From contig DQBD01000240.1 of the NCBI GenBank assembly GCA_003526065.1, positions 491 through 10,745 on the forward strand: a stretch of 10,255 bases of DNA, written 5' to 3'. This stretch comes from Gammaproteobacteria bacterium (GTDB lineage: Bacteria; Pseudomonadota; Gammaproteobacteria; Immundisolibacterales; Immundisolibacteraceae). Below, in pieces: positions 1-6,842 of this stretch. Every line of letters starts with the position of its first letter. The stretch's first letter is position 1. The notes under the pieces are model-generated. The model ran no database searches and was not told the origin of the DNA. It saw only the letters and a program-made list of their open reading frames with translations. Both the position numbers and the translations under genes were made by a program.

Positions 1-579
1 CTGTGGCTGCGCGAGGACAACGCCGACCAGCGCCTGACGGAAGCCGGTCGAGAGCTTGGCCTGGTGGACGACACCCGCTGGCAGCGCTTTTGCCGCATGC
101 AGGACACCATCGCTGCCGAGACGCGGCGCCTGGGCGCCGTGCTGGTGCGCGCCCAGGCACTCGATGACGGCCAGCAGGCACTGCTCGGCGGGCCGCTGTC
201 GCGCGACACCACGGCGCTCGAACTGCTGCGCCGGCCGGGCATCGACTACGCGGCCCTGCACCGCCTGCCGGGGCTCGGTGAACCGCACGCCGACACCGCT
301 GCCACCGCGCAACTGGAGATCGACATCAAGTACGACGGCTACCTGGCACGCCAACGGGCGGAAATCGAGCGCCAGCGCCATCACGAACACACCGCCCTGG
401 CCGCCGACCTCGACTACGCCGCCATCCGCGGCCTGTCGCACGAGGTGCAACAGAAGCTCGCCGCCGCCAAGCCGGCCACCGTCGGCCAGGCCAGCCGCGT
501 CCCCGGCGTGACGCCGGCGGCCATCTCGGTGCTGCTGGTGCACCTCAAGCGTCAGCGCCGCGCCGCCGATGCCGCCTGA
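1..579 (+). CDS. mnmG: tRNA uridine-5-carboxymethylaminomethyl modification enzyme MnmG (GidA), C-terminal part
   Basis: Only the last 192 codons are present; the FAD-binding N-terminal two thirds lie outside the window. MnmG works with MnmE to add the carboxymethylaminomethyl group to U34 of certain tRNAs. The visible part carries the family's C-terminal signatures: LREDNADQRLTEAGRELGL at visible residues 3-21, KYDGYLARQ at 110-118, and the terminal helical domain with GQASRVPGVTPAAISVLLVH at 162-181, which in this family contacts MnmE and tRNA. Frame is open from base 1 to the TGA at 577-579. The stop overlaps the rsmG start by 11 bases, so the two are probably co-translated. The mnmG-rsmG-parA-parB order is typical of origin-proximal DNA in gammaproteobacteria. 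Nothing looks damaged in the visible portion. Confidence 0.97.
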   Translation: MWLREDNADQRLTEAGRELGLVDDTRWQRFCRMQDTIAAETRRLGAVLVRAQALDDGQQALLGGPLSRDTTALELLRRPGIDYAALHRLPGLGEPHADTAATAQLEIDIKYDGYLARQRAEIERQRHHEHTALAADLDYAAIRGLSHEVQQKLAAAKPATVGQASRVPGVTPAAISVLLVHLKRQRRAADAA

Positions 580-1228
580 GGACACGCCGGCCTGGGCCGA
601 GGCGGCGGCGGTGCTGGATACCGGCCTGGCACGCCTTGACCTCGACCTGCCGGCGACGGCGCGTGACACGGCGCTGCACCTGCTGCGGCTGCTGGCAACC
701 TGGAACCACCACTACAACCTCACCGCGCTGCACACCCCGAGCGACATGGTCACCGGCCACCTGCTCGACAGCCTGGCGGTTTTGCCGCACCTGCCCGCGC
801 TGCGGCTGCTGGACGTCGGCACCGGCGCCGGCTTCCCCGGCCTGCCACTGGCCATCGCCCGTCCGCAGGTGGCGCACGTGCTGCTCGACAGCAACCTCAA
901 GAAGACGCGCTTCGTACAGCACGCCGCCCTGACGCTGGGACTGGCCAACGTCGAGGTGGTACGGGCACGGGCCGAGCAGTACCGGCCAACGCCACCGTTT
1001 CCGGTGGTCGTCGCCCGCGCCTTCGCGCCCCTCGGCCGCCTGCTGCGCACGCTCGGCCACCTGTGCGCGCCCGGCGGGCGCATCTATGCCCTCAAGGGCC
1101 CGGCGGCGGCGAACGAGTTGGCCGACCTGCCACCCGGTTTCCTTCACGTGGACTCCGTGCCCCTGCCGGCACTGACCGGTGGACGCCAACGCACGCTGCT
1201 GATCCTGGCCCGCGCCGATGCCGCCTGA
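569..1228 (+). CDS. rsmG: 16S rRNA (guanine527-N7)-methyltransferase RsmG (GidB)
   Basis: RsmG uses S-adenosylmethionine to methylate N7 of G527 in 16S rRNA; loss in other bacteria gives low-level streptomycin resistance. The 219-residue product has the usual family length and motifs: WNHHYNLTAL at 45-54, HLLDSLAVLPHL at 64-75, the SAM-binding loop DVGTGAGFPGLPL at 82-94, and SNLKKTRFV at 108-116 where the family has its conserved K-K-x-x-F. The ATG at 569 lies inside the end of mnmG (11-base overlap) and has no clear Shine-Dalgarno sequence, which points to translational coupling. The gene ends ADAA-stop in exactly the same 16 bases as mnmG (564-579 and 1213-1228). A 79-base gap separates it from parA. 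Confidence 0.97.
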   Translation: MPPEDTPAWAEAAAVLDTGLARLDLDLPATARDTALHLLRLLATWNHHYNLTALHTPSDMVTGHLLDSLAVLPHLPALRLLDVGTGAGFPGLPLAIARPQVAHVLLDSNLKKTRFVQHAALTLGLANVEVVRARAEQYRPTPPFPVVVARAFAPLGRLLRTLGHLCAPGGRIYALKGPAAANELADLPPGFLHVDSVPLPALTGGRQRTLLILARADAA

Positions 1229-1268
1229 CGCTGCGGCGCGGACAGCCGAAAAGCCTGCCGCGACATCC

Positions 1269-1277
1269 TGCTAAAGT
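1269..1277 (+). promoter_or_regulatory. possible extended -10 promoter element upstream of parA
   Basis: The gap between rsmG and parA contains TGCTAAAGT, which reads as an extended -10 (TG, one base, then TAAAGT at 1272-1277), about 30 bases before the parA ATG. No convincing -35 hexamer sits 16-18 bases upstream, but extended -10 promoters need it less. If real, it gives parA-parB a promoter of their own besides read-through from mnmG-rsmG. This is a pattern match only. Confidence 0.35.
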
Positions 1278-1307
1278 GTCGCCGCCCGACGGACCCTGAA
1301 GCCTGCC

Positions 1308-2081
1308 ATGCCACGCATCATCGCCATCGCCAATCAGAAAGGCGGAGTCGGCAAGACCACCACCAGCGTCAATCTGGCCGCCGGCCTGGCGCGCGCCCGG
1401 CAGCGGGTGCTGTTGATCGACCTGGACCCGCAGGGCAACGCCACCACCGGCTGCGGCGTCGACAAGCGCGAGGCCACCCCGGCCACGCTGGAAGTGCTCA
1501 CCGGCGAAGTGCCGCTGAGCGCTGCCCGCCGACCCAGCAGCGCCGGCTTCGACGTGCTGCCGGCCAACGCGGACCTGACCGCCGCCAAGGTGCTGCTGCT
1601 GCAGCAGGAACGCCGCGAGTTCCGCCTGCGCGATGCCATCGCCGGCCTGGAAGACGGCTACCAGTACATCCTGATCGACTGCCCGCCGGCGCTCGACATG
1701 CTGACCGTCAACGCGCTGACCGCCGCCGGCTCGGTGCTGATTCCCATGCAGTGCGAGTACTACGCGCTCGAAGGGCTGTCGGACCTGCTCGACACCATTT
1801 CCGACATCGCCGCCAGCGCCAACCCCGGCCTGCACGTGGAAGGCGTGCTGCGCAGCATGTTCGACCCGCGAAGCCGCCTGGCACGCGACGTTTCCGAGCA
1901 GTTGCAGAAGCACTTCGGCGAGCGCCTGTACCGCACCGTGATCCCCAGAAACATTCGCCTGGCAGAGGCACCCAGCCACGGTCTGCCGGTGCTGGACTAC
2001 GACCGCAGCTGCGTCGGCAGCACGGCGTTCCTCACCCTGGCCGGCGAGATGCTGCGCCGGCACCACCTGAAGGCCACCTGA
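1308..2081 (+). CDS. parA: chromosome partitioning ATPase ParA (Soj-type)
   Basis: ParA is the P-loop ATPase that forms DNA-bound gradients and moves ParB-parS complexes to segregate replicated origins. The 257-residue protein is a short, chromosomal (Soj-like) ParA with no N-terminal helix-turn-helix, unlike long plasmid ParA. It has the deviant Walker A KGGVGKTT at 11-18, with signature lysine K11 and P-loop lysine K16. Walker A' is DLDPQGN at 38-44 and Walker B is ILIDCPPALD at 121-130. The C-terminal stretch IPRNIRLAEAPSHGLPV is typical of the Soj family. The ATG at 1308 places the Walker A motif near residue 11, as in homologues; a Shine-Dalgarno sequence is weak at best. Its stop codon shares one base with the parB start (TGATG), so the two are translationally coupled. 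Confidence 0.97.
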   Translation: MPRIIAIANQKGGVGKTTTSVNLAAGLARARQRVLLIDLDPQGNATTGCGVDKREATPATLEVLTGEVPLSAARRPSSAGFDVLPANADLTAAKVLLLQQERREFRLRDAIAGLEDGYQYILIDCPPALDMLTVNALTAAGSVLIPMQCEYYALEGLSDLLDTISDIAASANPGLHVEGVLRSMFDPRSRLARDVSEQLQKHFGERLYRTVIPRNIRLAEAPSHGLPVLDYDRSCVGSTAFLTLAGEMLRRHHLKAT

Positions 2082-2920
2082 TGACGCAAAAACGTGGGCT
2101 CGGCCGCGGTCTGGAGGCGCTGCTGAGCAGCACCCCATCGGCCAGCGGCCAGGAACGGCTGACCCGCCTGCCGATCGAGCACATCGAGCGCGGGCGCTAC
2201 CAGCCGCGGCGACACATCGGCGAGGAGGAACTGGCGTCCCTGGCCGACTCCATCCGCGCCCAGGGTGTCGTGCAGCCGGTGGTGGTGCGGCGCGTGGGCG
2301 ACAACCGGTATGAGCTGATCGCCGGCGAGCGGCGCTGGCGCGCCTCGCAACTGGCCGGCCTGCACGAGCTGCCGGCCATCGTGCGCGACGTACCGGACGA
2401 AGACGCCGCCGCCGTGGCGCTGATCGAGAACATCCAGCGCCAGGACCTGAACGCCATGGAAGAGGCGGACGCGCTGGAACGGCTGATGCGCGAGTTCGGC
2501 CTCACCCACGAGCAGGTGGCGCGCGCCGTTGGCCGCTCGCGCACCGCGGTCAGCAACCTGCTGCGCCTGCGCCAACTGACGCCGGCCGTGCGCGAACTGG
2601 TGGAACGCCGCCAGCTCGACATGGGGCATGCCCGCGCACTGCTGGCGGTGACCGGCGCCGACCAGGTGGAACTGGCCCGGCGCGTGGTGGCGAACGGCCT
2701 GTCCGTGCGGCAGACCGAACAGCTGGTGGCGCGGCACTTGCGTGGCGAGACGCCACCGGCGCCGCGTGCACCCGACCCGGACGTGCGCCAGCTCGAGCAG
2801 CGCCTGGCCGATCAGCTGGGCGCGCGCGTCGCCATCGAGCACGGCCGCCGTGGCGGGCGACTGGTCATCCGCTACAACAGCCTGGACGAACTGGACGGCA
2901 TCCTGGCACACATCCGCTGA
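2081..2920 (+). CDS. parB: chromosome partitioning protein ParB (Spo0J-type CTPase)
   Basis: ParB binds parS sites near the origin, spreads as a CTP-dependent DNA clamp and stimulates ParA. The 279-residue product has all expected parts: an N-terminal ParA-stimulating peptide (KRGLGRGLEALL at 4-15, with basic residues and GLGRGL), the CTP-binding ParB/Srx domain with AGERRWRAS at 81-89 and ENIQRQDLN at 116-124, a helix-turn-helix around 141-163 (LTHEQVARAVGRSRTAVSNL at 141-160), and a C-terminal dimerisation segment around 232-279. The ATG overlaps the parA TGA by one base. No good match to the parS consensus is visible inside or around the pair. A hairpin follows the stop, then a convergent gene. 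Confidence 0.97.
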   Translation: MTQKRGLGRGLEALLSSTPSASGQERLTRLPIEHIERGRYQPRRHIGEEELASLADSIRAQGVVQPVVVRRVGDNRYELIAGERRWRASQLAGLHELPAIVRDVPDEDAAAVALIENIQRQDLNAMEEADALERLMREFGLTHEQVARAVGRSRTAVSNLLRLRQLTPAVRELVERRQLDMGHARALLAVTGADQVELARRVVANGLSVRQTEQLVARHLRGETPPAPRAPDPDVRQLEQRLADQLGARVAIEHGRRGGRLVIRYNSLDELDGILAHIR

Positions 2921-2934
2921 CCCACGGCGGGCCG

Positions 2935-2962
2935 CGGCGGGTTGTTCCGGGCACGCCCGCCG
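2935..2962. terminator. hairpin between convergent parB and the DUF1631 gene
   Basis: A 7-base inverted repeat (CGGCGGG at 2935-2941, CCCGCCG at 2956-2962) with a 14-base loop lies in the 60-base gap between the two convergent stop codons. An overlapping alternative pairs CCGGGC (2948-2953 region) with GCCCGG. There is no T-tract on either strand, so it is not a textbook intrinsic terminator. It may still block convergent transcripts or protect 3' ends. Confidence 0.4.
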
Positions 2963-2980
2963 GCCCGGGCACGTGGCACC

Positions 2981-5212
2981 TCAGCTGCGGCTTCCGCGCT
3001 CGGTCACCTCGACCTCCTCCACGTGGGAGGCAATGCTCAGCCCGCGCCGGCGCAGCAGCGCTTCAAGGCTGGTCGCGTCCTCCGGCGGCGCCTCACCGCT
3101 CGGCGTGTTCTCGGGCGTCTCGTCCGACGGCGCGTCCGCAACGTCCGGCGGCGTGCCGAAATCGCGCTCGCCTTCACCCTCATCCTGCGACGAATGCGTC
3201 CAGGCCGGCTCGCTCACGTCGACATCCTGCGCAGGGCCTTCGGCCGTCCCCTCCGCACCGGTCACCGGCGGCTGCATCGGCGCCACCTCGTCCAGCTCGC
3301 CAGGCAGCGCGTCGACGTCGACCGCGTCGGCCTCGTGCGGGGTGGTTGCCGGCCCCATCGGGTCGTGCAGCGCGCGGCCATCATCGACACTTGGCGCCTG
3401 TTCATCGGGCGGTGCGCCACCCTCAGGGGCGTCCGGCAATGACGCACCGGATGGCTCGGCGGCATCCTCGTTGGCAGCCTGCCCCCCGACCTTTGCCTGC
3501 GACGGCGCGTCGATCTCCACCACCGTCACGGCATCGGCCGCCGGTTCAGACAGGTCCTCGGCACCGAGCAAGGCTTCGATCTCCGACTCGCCTTCCCAGT
3601 CCCACACGCGCTCCCCGGCCTGGGCCCGGTCCAGAATCTCGTCCAGCACTTCCAGGAACGCTTCCTGCTCGAACATGGACACACACACCTGATCCATGCC
3701 CTGACGGATACGCCGCGTCATGCGCGGCCGCAACTCCGCCAGTCGCTGGCTGGCAGCCCCTTCCTTGGGGGAAACACTCCACAACAGCGCGTCGACCGTG
3801 GCCAGCGCCTGCCACCAGGGTGAACTGTCCATGCCGTAGCGTTGCAGGCAATCGACCAGATACTGTCGCCAGTGGGTCTGCAGGAAGGCGTCGACCGGAT
3901 CGGGCAGCCGACCGACCCGGCGCCGGCGGTCGGCCAGCTCTTTGTCCGCATGGGCGGCCAGCGATTTGCGGTGTGACTGACCGATCTCCTCGCTGACCGG
4001 CGCGGGCAACGCCAGACCGCGCAGGTCCGCCAGGCTGTTCTCGGCCGTGGCGGCGAACGTACGCTGGTCATCCATGCAGGCTTCCGTGAAGCTGTCGACC
4101 ATGCTGCAGAGCACCTGCTGCTGCTGCGTGGTCAACGGCTCGTGCCAGGAACGCGTCACGGCGATGAGTTGATCGAAAAACCGCCGCCCCAGATGCGTGC
4201 GCCGCGCCAACATGCCGCGATCACGCAACGCCAGGCGAAGGAAGGGGATCTGCAGACGGGCTATCTGCAGGCGCGCGGACACCGGTACCGCGTCGTCCGT
4301 GAACACGGCATCGAACAGCAGCGCCACCATGTCCAGCACGACCTGCGGCGACAAATCGCCACCCGCCGACGAACTGGCAACACGCGCCAGATCGATGGAC
4401 GCCGAACGGCTGCGGCTGCCCGGCCGATCATGCTGCTGCAGCGTCGCCAGCAGCTTGAGGACCTCGCCCTTCTGACCACCGCCGGCGAGGGCATTCTGAA
4501 TCAGGTCGCTCAGGTCGATCTCGCCCACCGCCACCCGCTCGTCACCCGGCAGCGCCTGTCCCTGCAGGGGCGGCAGGTCGACCTGCACCGGCGACGTTCC
4601 CGGCTCGGCGGCCGGATCGACCAGAGCCACGGCCAGGTCGCGATACATGCGCGGCAACACCGTGCCGACGTGACGCTCGAAAAACTTCAGCACGATCAGA
4701 CGCACGGCGGGATCGGCCGGCGTATCCCGACAGGCCGCCTCGAACGCCGCGAAGACCTGCCGCGGCCCCACCAGCTCGTCGCCCGCCGGCGCGCCGACCG
4801 CCAACGCCAGCCCGTCGCGCACACCCCGCAGCGCGTCGGCACACTCGGCCTCCGCCCAACGCACCGCAGCCGTCAGCGCAATGACCTCGTTCTGATCGAC
4901 CCCGCCCACGTGCCGCTCCGCCGGGCCGTCACCCCGTTCGAGGGCATCCCAGCAAGCCGACAGCTTGTCCAGGAAACGGGTTTCGATGGTTTCGCGCCCC
5001 AGCCGCAGCTCGCGGATGGCGTCGAAATAGTTTCCGCGCTCCAGCTCGTCATCCGACGACTGCGCCAAATCGAACAGGGCATCGTCGAGCTTGCCCAGCA
5101 TGACGCCAAAAGCGTCCCGCACCGCGCCAAGGAATGCCTGGCGCGCGGCACCGAGCACCGAACCGTCTTCGGTGCCAGCCGCGTTGTGCCGGAAAGGCGT
5201 GGATGGGCTCAT
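2981..5212 (-). CDS. DUF1631 family protein with long acidic C-terminal region
   Basis: A 743-residue protein of unknown function, recognised as DUF1631 by its central block around residues 293-350: an LLFDAVFTDDAVP segment, then RLQIARLQIPFLRLALRDR (314-332) and ARRTHLGRRFFDQL. A second block near 437-460 (PDPVDAFLQTHWRQYLVDCL) also fits the family. Members have sometimes been labelled thymidine phosphorylase, which nothing here supports. No signal peptide or membrane segment is visible, so it is probably cytoplasmic. Residues 551-715 are low-complexity and strongly acidic, with 41 Asp/Glu against only three Lys/Arg (K574, R613, R683). A short helical tail with a basic patch (SLEALLRRRGLSI at 715-727) follows. 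The gene starts 51 bases after the PilZ gene stop, so both are likely one operon. The exact biochemical role is unknown; a c-di-GMP link is inferred only from the neighbour. Confidence 0.9.
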   Translation of the reverse strand: MSPSTPFRHNAAGTEDGSVLGAARQAFLGAVRDAFGVMLGKLDDALFDLAQSSDDELERGNYFDAIRELRLGRETIETRFLDKLSACWDALERGDGPAERHVGGVDQNEVIALTAAVRWAEAECADALRGVRDGLALAVGAPAGDELVGPRQVFAAFEAACRDTPADPAVRLIVLKFFERHVGTVLPRMYRDLAVALVDPAAEPGTSPVQVDLPPLQGQALPGDERVAVGEIDLSDLIQNALAGGGQKGEVLKLLATLQQHDRPGSRSRSASIDLARVASSSAGGDLSPQVVLDMVALLFDAVFTDDAVPVSARLQIARLQIPFLRLALRDRGMLARRTHLGRRFFDQLIAVTRSWHEPLTTQQQQVLCSMVDSFTEACMDDQRTFAATAENSLADLRGLALPAPVSEEIGQSHRKSLAAHADKELADRRRRVGRLPDPVDAFLQTHWRQYLVDCLQRYGMDSSPWWQALATVDALLWSVSPKEGAASQRLAELRPRMTRRIRQGMDQVCVSMFEQEAFLEVLDEILDRAQAGERVWDWEGESEIEALLGAEDLSEPAADAVTVVEIDAPSQAKVGGQAANEDAAEPSGASLPDAPEGGAPPDEQAPSVDDGRALHDPMGPATTPHEADAVDVDALPGELDEVAPMQPPVTGAEGTAEGPAQDVDVSEPAWTHSSQDEGEGERDFGTPPDVADAPSDETPENTPSGEAPPEDATSLEALLRRRGLSIASHVEEVEVTERGSRS

Positions 5213-5256
5213 AGCGATCTCGTCAGCGACTTGGGCACCCAGGGCACCGAGCGCAT
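5209..5256 (-). CDS. possible 15-codon small ORF bridging the PilZ and DUF1631 genes
   Basis: On the minus strand, ATG at 5256-5254 opens a 15-codon frame (MRSVPWVPKSLTRSL) ending TGA at 5211-5209. It has a fair Shine-Dalgarno GAGG that overlaps the PilZ stop codon (TGAGG) and lies about 6 bases before the ATG. Its stop overlaps the DUF1631 start codon as ATGA. Ribosomes finishing PilZ could therefore re-initiate here and again at DUF1631. No homology can be claimed and the peptide may be irrelevant; it may simply be a coupling device or chance. Confidence 0.22.
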   Translation of the reverse strand: MRSVPWVPKSLTRSL

Positions 5257-5263
5257 TTCAACC

Positions 5264-5650
5264 TCACGCGAAGCAACGCTGCCACCGCGGCAAATCATCA
5301 CCAGGCACCGGAATCAGCTGAATACCGTGCAGGAAGTCCGGCGCCACCGGGCGTGACCAGCGTACCTCGCCGCACAGAAAGAACTTGCCCGGCACACCGC
5401 TCACGTTGACCCACAATTCCAGCCGCACGCCAGGCTCGAGCTGCCTGTCCAGCCACAGGCCAAGCCCGCCGGCCGACACGTCGCAGGTACGTGACGGCAA
5501 CGTTGCTCCCGCCAACTCCGGCGCCCCGTCTGCATTCACCACCTGGATCAACAGCCGCTCATCGCGGGATCGGCGCCGACTGCTGCGCCGTTCTGCTTCG
5601 TCCGGCATTGTCATCGCCACACTTGAAGTTGGTTTGATCGTAACTGTCAT
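5264..5650 (-). CDS. PilZ domain protein (candidate c-di-GMP receptor)
   Basis: A 128-residue protein consisting almost wholly of one PilZ domain. PilZ domains bind cyclic di-GMP through an Arg-rich RxxxR loop and a (D/N)xSxxG motif. Here an Arg-rich stretch at 21-32 (RRSSRRRSRDER) offers RxxxR at R21-R25, R22-R26 and R25-R29, and D57-V-S59-A-G-G62 gives the second motif, followed by the expected beta-barrel residues (GLGLWLD, LELWV, GEVRW, HGIQLI). The key residues for c-di-GMP binding are therefore present. The first ATG has no Shine-Dalgarno sequence; ATGs at residues 13 and 15 are alternative starts and would leave the domain intact. It is followed after 51 bases by the DUF1631 gene and is preceded by endonuclease V on the same strand. 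Confidence 0.88.
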   Translation of the reverse strand: MTVTIKPTSSVAMTMPDEAERRSSRRRSRDERLLIQVVNADGAPELAGATLPSRTCDVSAGGLGLWLDRQLEPGVRLELWVNVSGVPGKFFLCGEVRWSRPVAPDFLHGIQLIPVPGDDLPRWQRCFA

Positions 5651-5701
5651 GGGGGATCGTACACCCGTCGGCCCACCTTGGACTCCGTATCGGACTGAAC
5701 G

Positions 5702-5730
5702 AAAAAAACTTTACCCAGTGGCCGAAGCCA
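5702..5730 (-). terminator. possible weak terminator at the end of the endonuclease V gene
   Basis: On the minus strand a 4-base stem with a TTCG tetraloop (TGGC-TTCG-GCCA, 5730-5719) lies in the last codons of endonuclease V. It is followed after 10 bases by a run of seven T (5708-5702). UUCG loops are unusually stable, but the stem is short and the distance to the T-run is long for an intrinsic terminator. If active it would separate endonuclease V from the PilZ gene downstream. Confidence 0.3.
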
Positions 5731-6388
5731 ACGCATGAGCCGCACGCGTGGTCTGCGGCAAACGGTAACGAGTGGTGCAGGCCATCACCAGCTGTACGGC
5801 GTACGGCAGACTCACCCGATGCCCCGTCGACACGAACACCGGCTTGACGCCCGCACGCGTGCGCAGCACCGCACCCACCACCTCGCCCCGGTGGTGCAGC
5901 GCCACCCAGGCACCGCGCCGATCTGGCACGCGCCCGTGCTCCCCCACCAGGCGCGTCTTGGCAACGCCGACCGTCGGCAGGCCGGTCAGCACGCCAAGAT
6001 GGCAGGCAATGCCAAAACGGCGCGGATGGGCGCGTCCCTGACCATCGACCAGCAACACATCGGGGAGCACCGCCAGCTTCGACAGGGCCGCCAGCACGAC
6101 CGGCAGTTCACGAAACGACAGCAGTCCCGGCACATAGGGAAACCCAACCGGACACTGCGCCACCACCTGCTCGACCGGGTCGAGCCCGGGAAACGCCAGT
6201 GCGGCAATCGCCGCCCGCGCCGTCGATCCGCCGCCGGGGAACCCCACATCGACACCAGCCACCCGCCGCACCGGCCCGACACGGTCCTCGACGATCACCC
6301 GGTGTGCCAGATCGCGCTGCAGCGCCACCGCCTCGGCAGCGCTGCGCGGCCAGCGTGAACCCGCCACGGTGCTAAGCTCTGGCGCCAT
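5711..6388 (-). CDS. nfi: deoxyinosine 3'-endonuclease (endonuclease V, Nfi)
   Basis: Endonuclease V nicks DNA at the second phosphodiester bond 3' of deoxyinosine, starting repair of deaminated adenine. The 225-residue product matches the E. coli protein in length and order of motifs: AGVDVGF at 44-50 (catalytic Asp47), [11 protein letters not shown] at 84-94 (wedge Tyr85, catalytic Glu94), [13 protein letters not shown] at 114-126 (Asp115), VGVAK at 140-144, and STGHRVS at 187-193. The start chosen is the ATG at 6388, which has GAGGG five bases upstream and gives E. coli-like length. A GTG at 6367 is an alternative; the frame runs open further upstream but that would overlap the divergent thioesterase deeply. 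The start codon overlaps the start codon of the thioesterase on the other strand. Cytoplasmic, Mg-dependent. Confidence 0.94.
   Translation of the reverse strand: MAPELSTVAGSRWPRSAAEAVALQRDLAHRVIVEDRVGPVRRVAGVDVGFPGGGSTARAAIAALAFPGLDPVEQVVAQCPVGFPYVPGLLSFRELPVVLAALSKLAVLPDVLLVDGQGRAHPRRFGIACHLGVLTGLPTVGVAKTRLVGEHGRVPDRRGAWVALHHRGEVVGAVLRTRAGVKPVFVSTGHRVSLPYAVQLVMACTTRYRLPQTTRAAHALASATG
6370..6378 (+). promoter_or_regulatory. possible extended -10 element for the thioesterase gene
   Basis: TGCTAAGCT reads as an extended -10 (TG, one base, TAAGCT at 6373-6378) eight bases before the thioesterase ATG at 6387. It resembles TGCTAAAGT upstream of parA. At this distance transcription would begin at or next to the ATG, giving a leaderless message; no Shine-Dalgarno sequence precedes the ATG. 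The element lies inside the 5' coding part of endonuclease V on the other strand. Confidence 0.33.
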
Positions 6389-6836
6389 GTCAGCCCTCGA
6401 CTCCGCCCACGCCCTGGCCGCTGCCGTTGCACAGGCACTGTACGCCCGCGACCCGGCCGCCCGCCAGCTCGGCATCACGATCCGCCACTGCGCGCCCGGC
6501 CGCGCCGAACTCGCCATGACCGTGGCCGATTTCATGTTGAACGGTCACGGCACCTGTCACGGCGGCTACCTGTTCACGCTTGCCGATACGGCGTTCGCGT
6601 ATGCCTGCAACAGCGGCAACGAATTCACCGTCGGCCAACACGCCAGCATCGATTACCTGCGCCCGGCACGGGCGGGGGACACGCTGATCGCCGTCGCCCG
6701 GGAAGTGAAGCGAGGCCCGCGCAGCGGCATTTACGACGTCACCGTACTGGGGGCGGACGACGAGCCGGTGGCACTGTTCCGCGGCCTGTCGCGCAGCCGT
6801 CCCGGCACGCCGGTGATCAACGACACGGCACCCTAG
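6387..6836 (+). CDS. paaI: PaaI-type hotdog acyl-CoA thioesterase
   Basis: A 149-residue single hotdog-fold protein very like E. coli PaaI, which hydrolyses hydroxyphenylacetyl-CoA and related aryl-CoA esters, freeing trapped CoA. The diagnostic stretch spans residues 51-76: [20 protein letters not shown], then AYACNS. Asp67 in LADTAF corresponds to the catalytic Asp of PaaI, and the HGG turn is present. The second half ([25 protein letters not shown]) follows the same order. The ATG at 6387 is preferred; a GTG at 6369 in frame would add six residues and deepen the overlap with endonuclease V. There are no other phenylacetate-pathway genes in the window, so its substrate is uncertain; it could be a general CoA-ester salvage enzyme. 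It converges on mazG with only 6 bases between stops. Confidence 0.9.
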   Translation: MSALDSAHALAAAVAQALYARDPAARQLGITIRHCAPGRAELAMTVADFMLNGHGTCHGGYLFTLADTAFAYACNSGNEFTVGQHASIDYLRPARAGDTLIAVAREVKRGPRSGIYDVTVLGADDEPVALFRGLSRSRPGTPVINDTAP

Positions 6837-6842
6837 GCAACG

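Noticed and set aside
1140..1155. parS-like CACGTG-centred site within rsmG
   Set aside because: Only the central six bases and a few flanking positions match the parS consensus; roughly 10 of 16, below what I would accept.
545..1189. Long antisense frames over mnmG/rsmG, parA, parB and the phosphoesterase-glycosyltransferase genes
   Set aside because: GC-rich genes produce long shadow frames; these have biased Arg/Gly/Ala composition and no family features, and recognised genes lie on the opposite strand.
3015..3032. CACGTG core with CCTCC/GGAGG inverted repeat near the DUF1631 C-terminus
   Set aside because: It codes for the conserved Glu/Val-rich tail and flanks do not match parS; likely chance.
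4105..4130. CTG/CAG trinucleotide run
   Set aside because: Encodes a short Gln run (QQQQ, residues 363-366) in DUF1631; too short to be a notable microsatellite.
4142..5356. 404-codon plus-strand frame opposite the DUF1631 gene
   Set aside because: Arg/Gln/His-rich antisense shadow; the minus strand carries recognisable DUF1631 motifs.
6369..6386. GTG start for the thioesterase six codons upstream
   Set aside because: No Shine-Dalgarno sequence, and the added residues are not part of the family; the GTG falls within a likely -10 element.
6389..6535. Upstream extension of the endonuclease V frame giving 274 residues
   Set aside because: It would run antisense through the thioesterase start, adds residues with no family counterpart, and the ATG at 6388 has a GAGGG site and gives the E. 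coli-like length.
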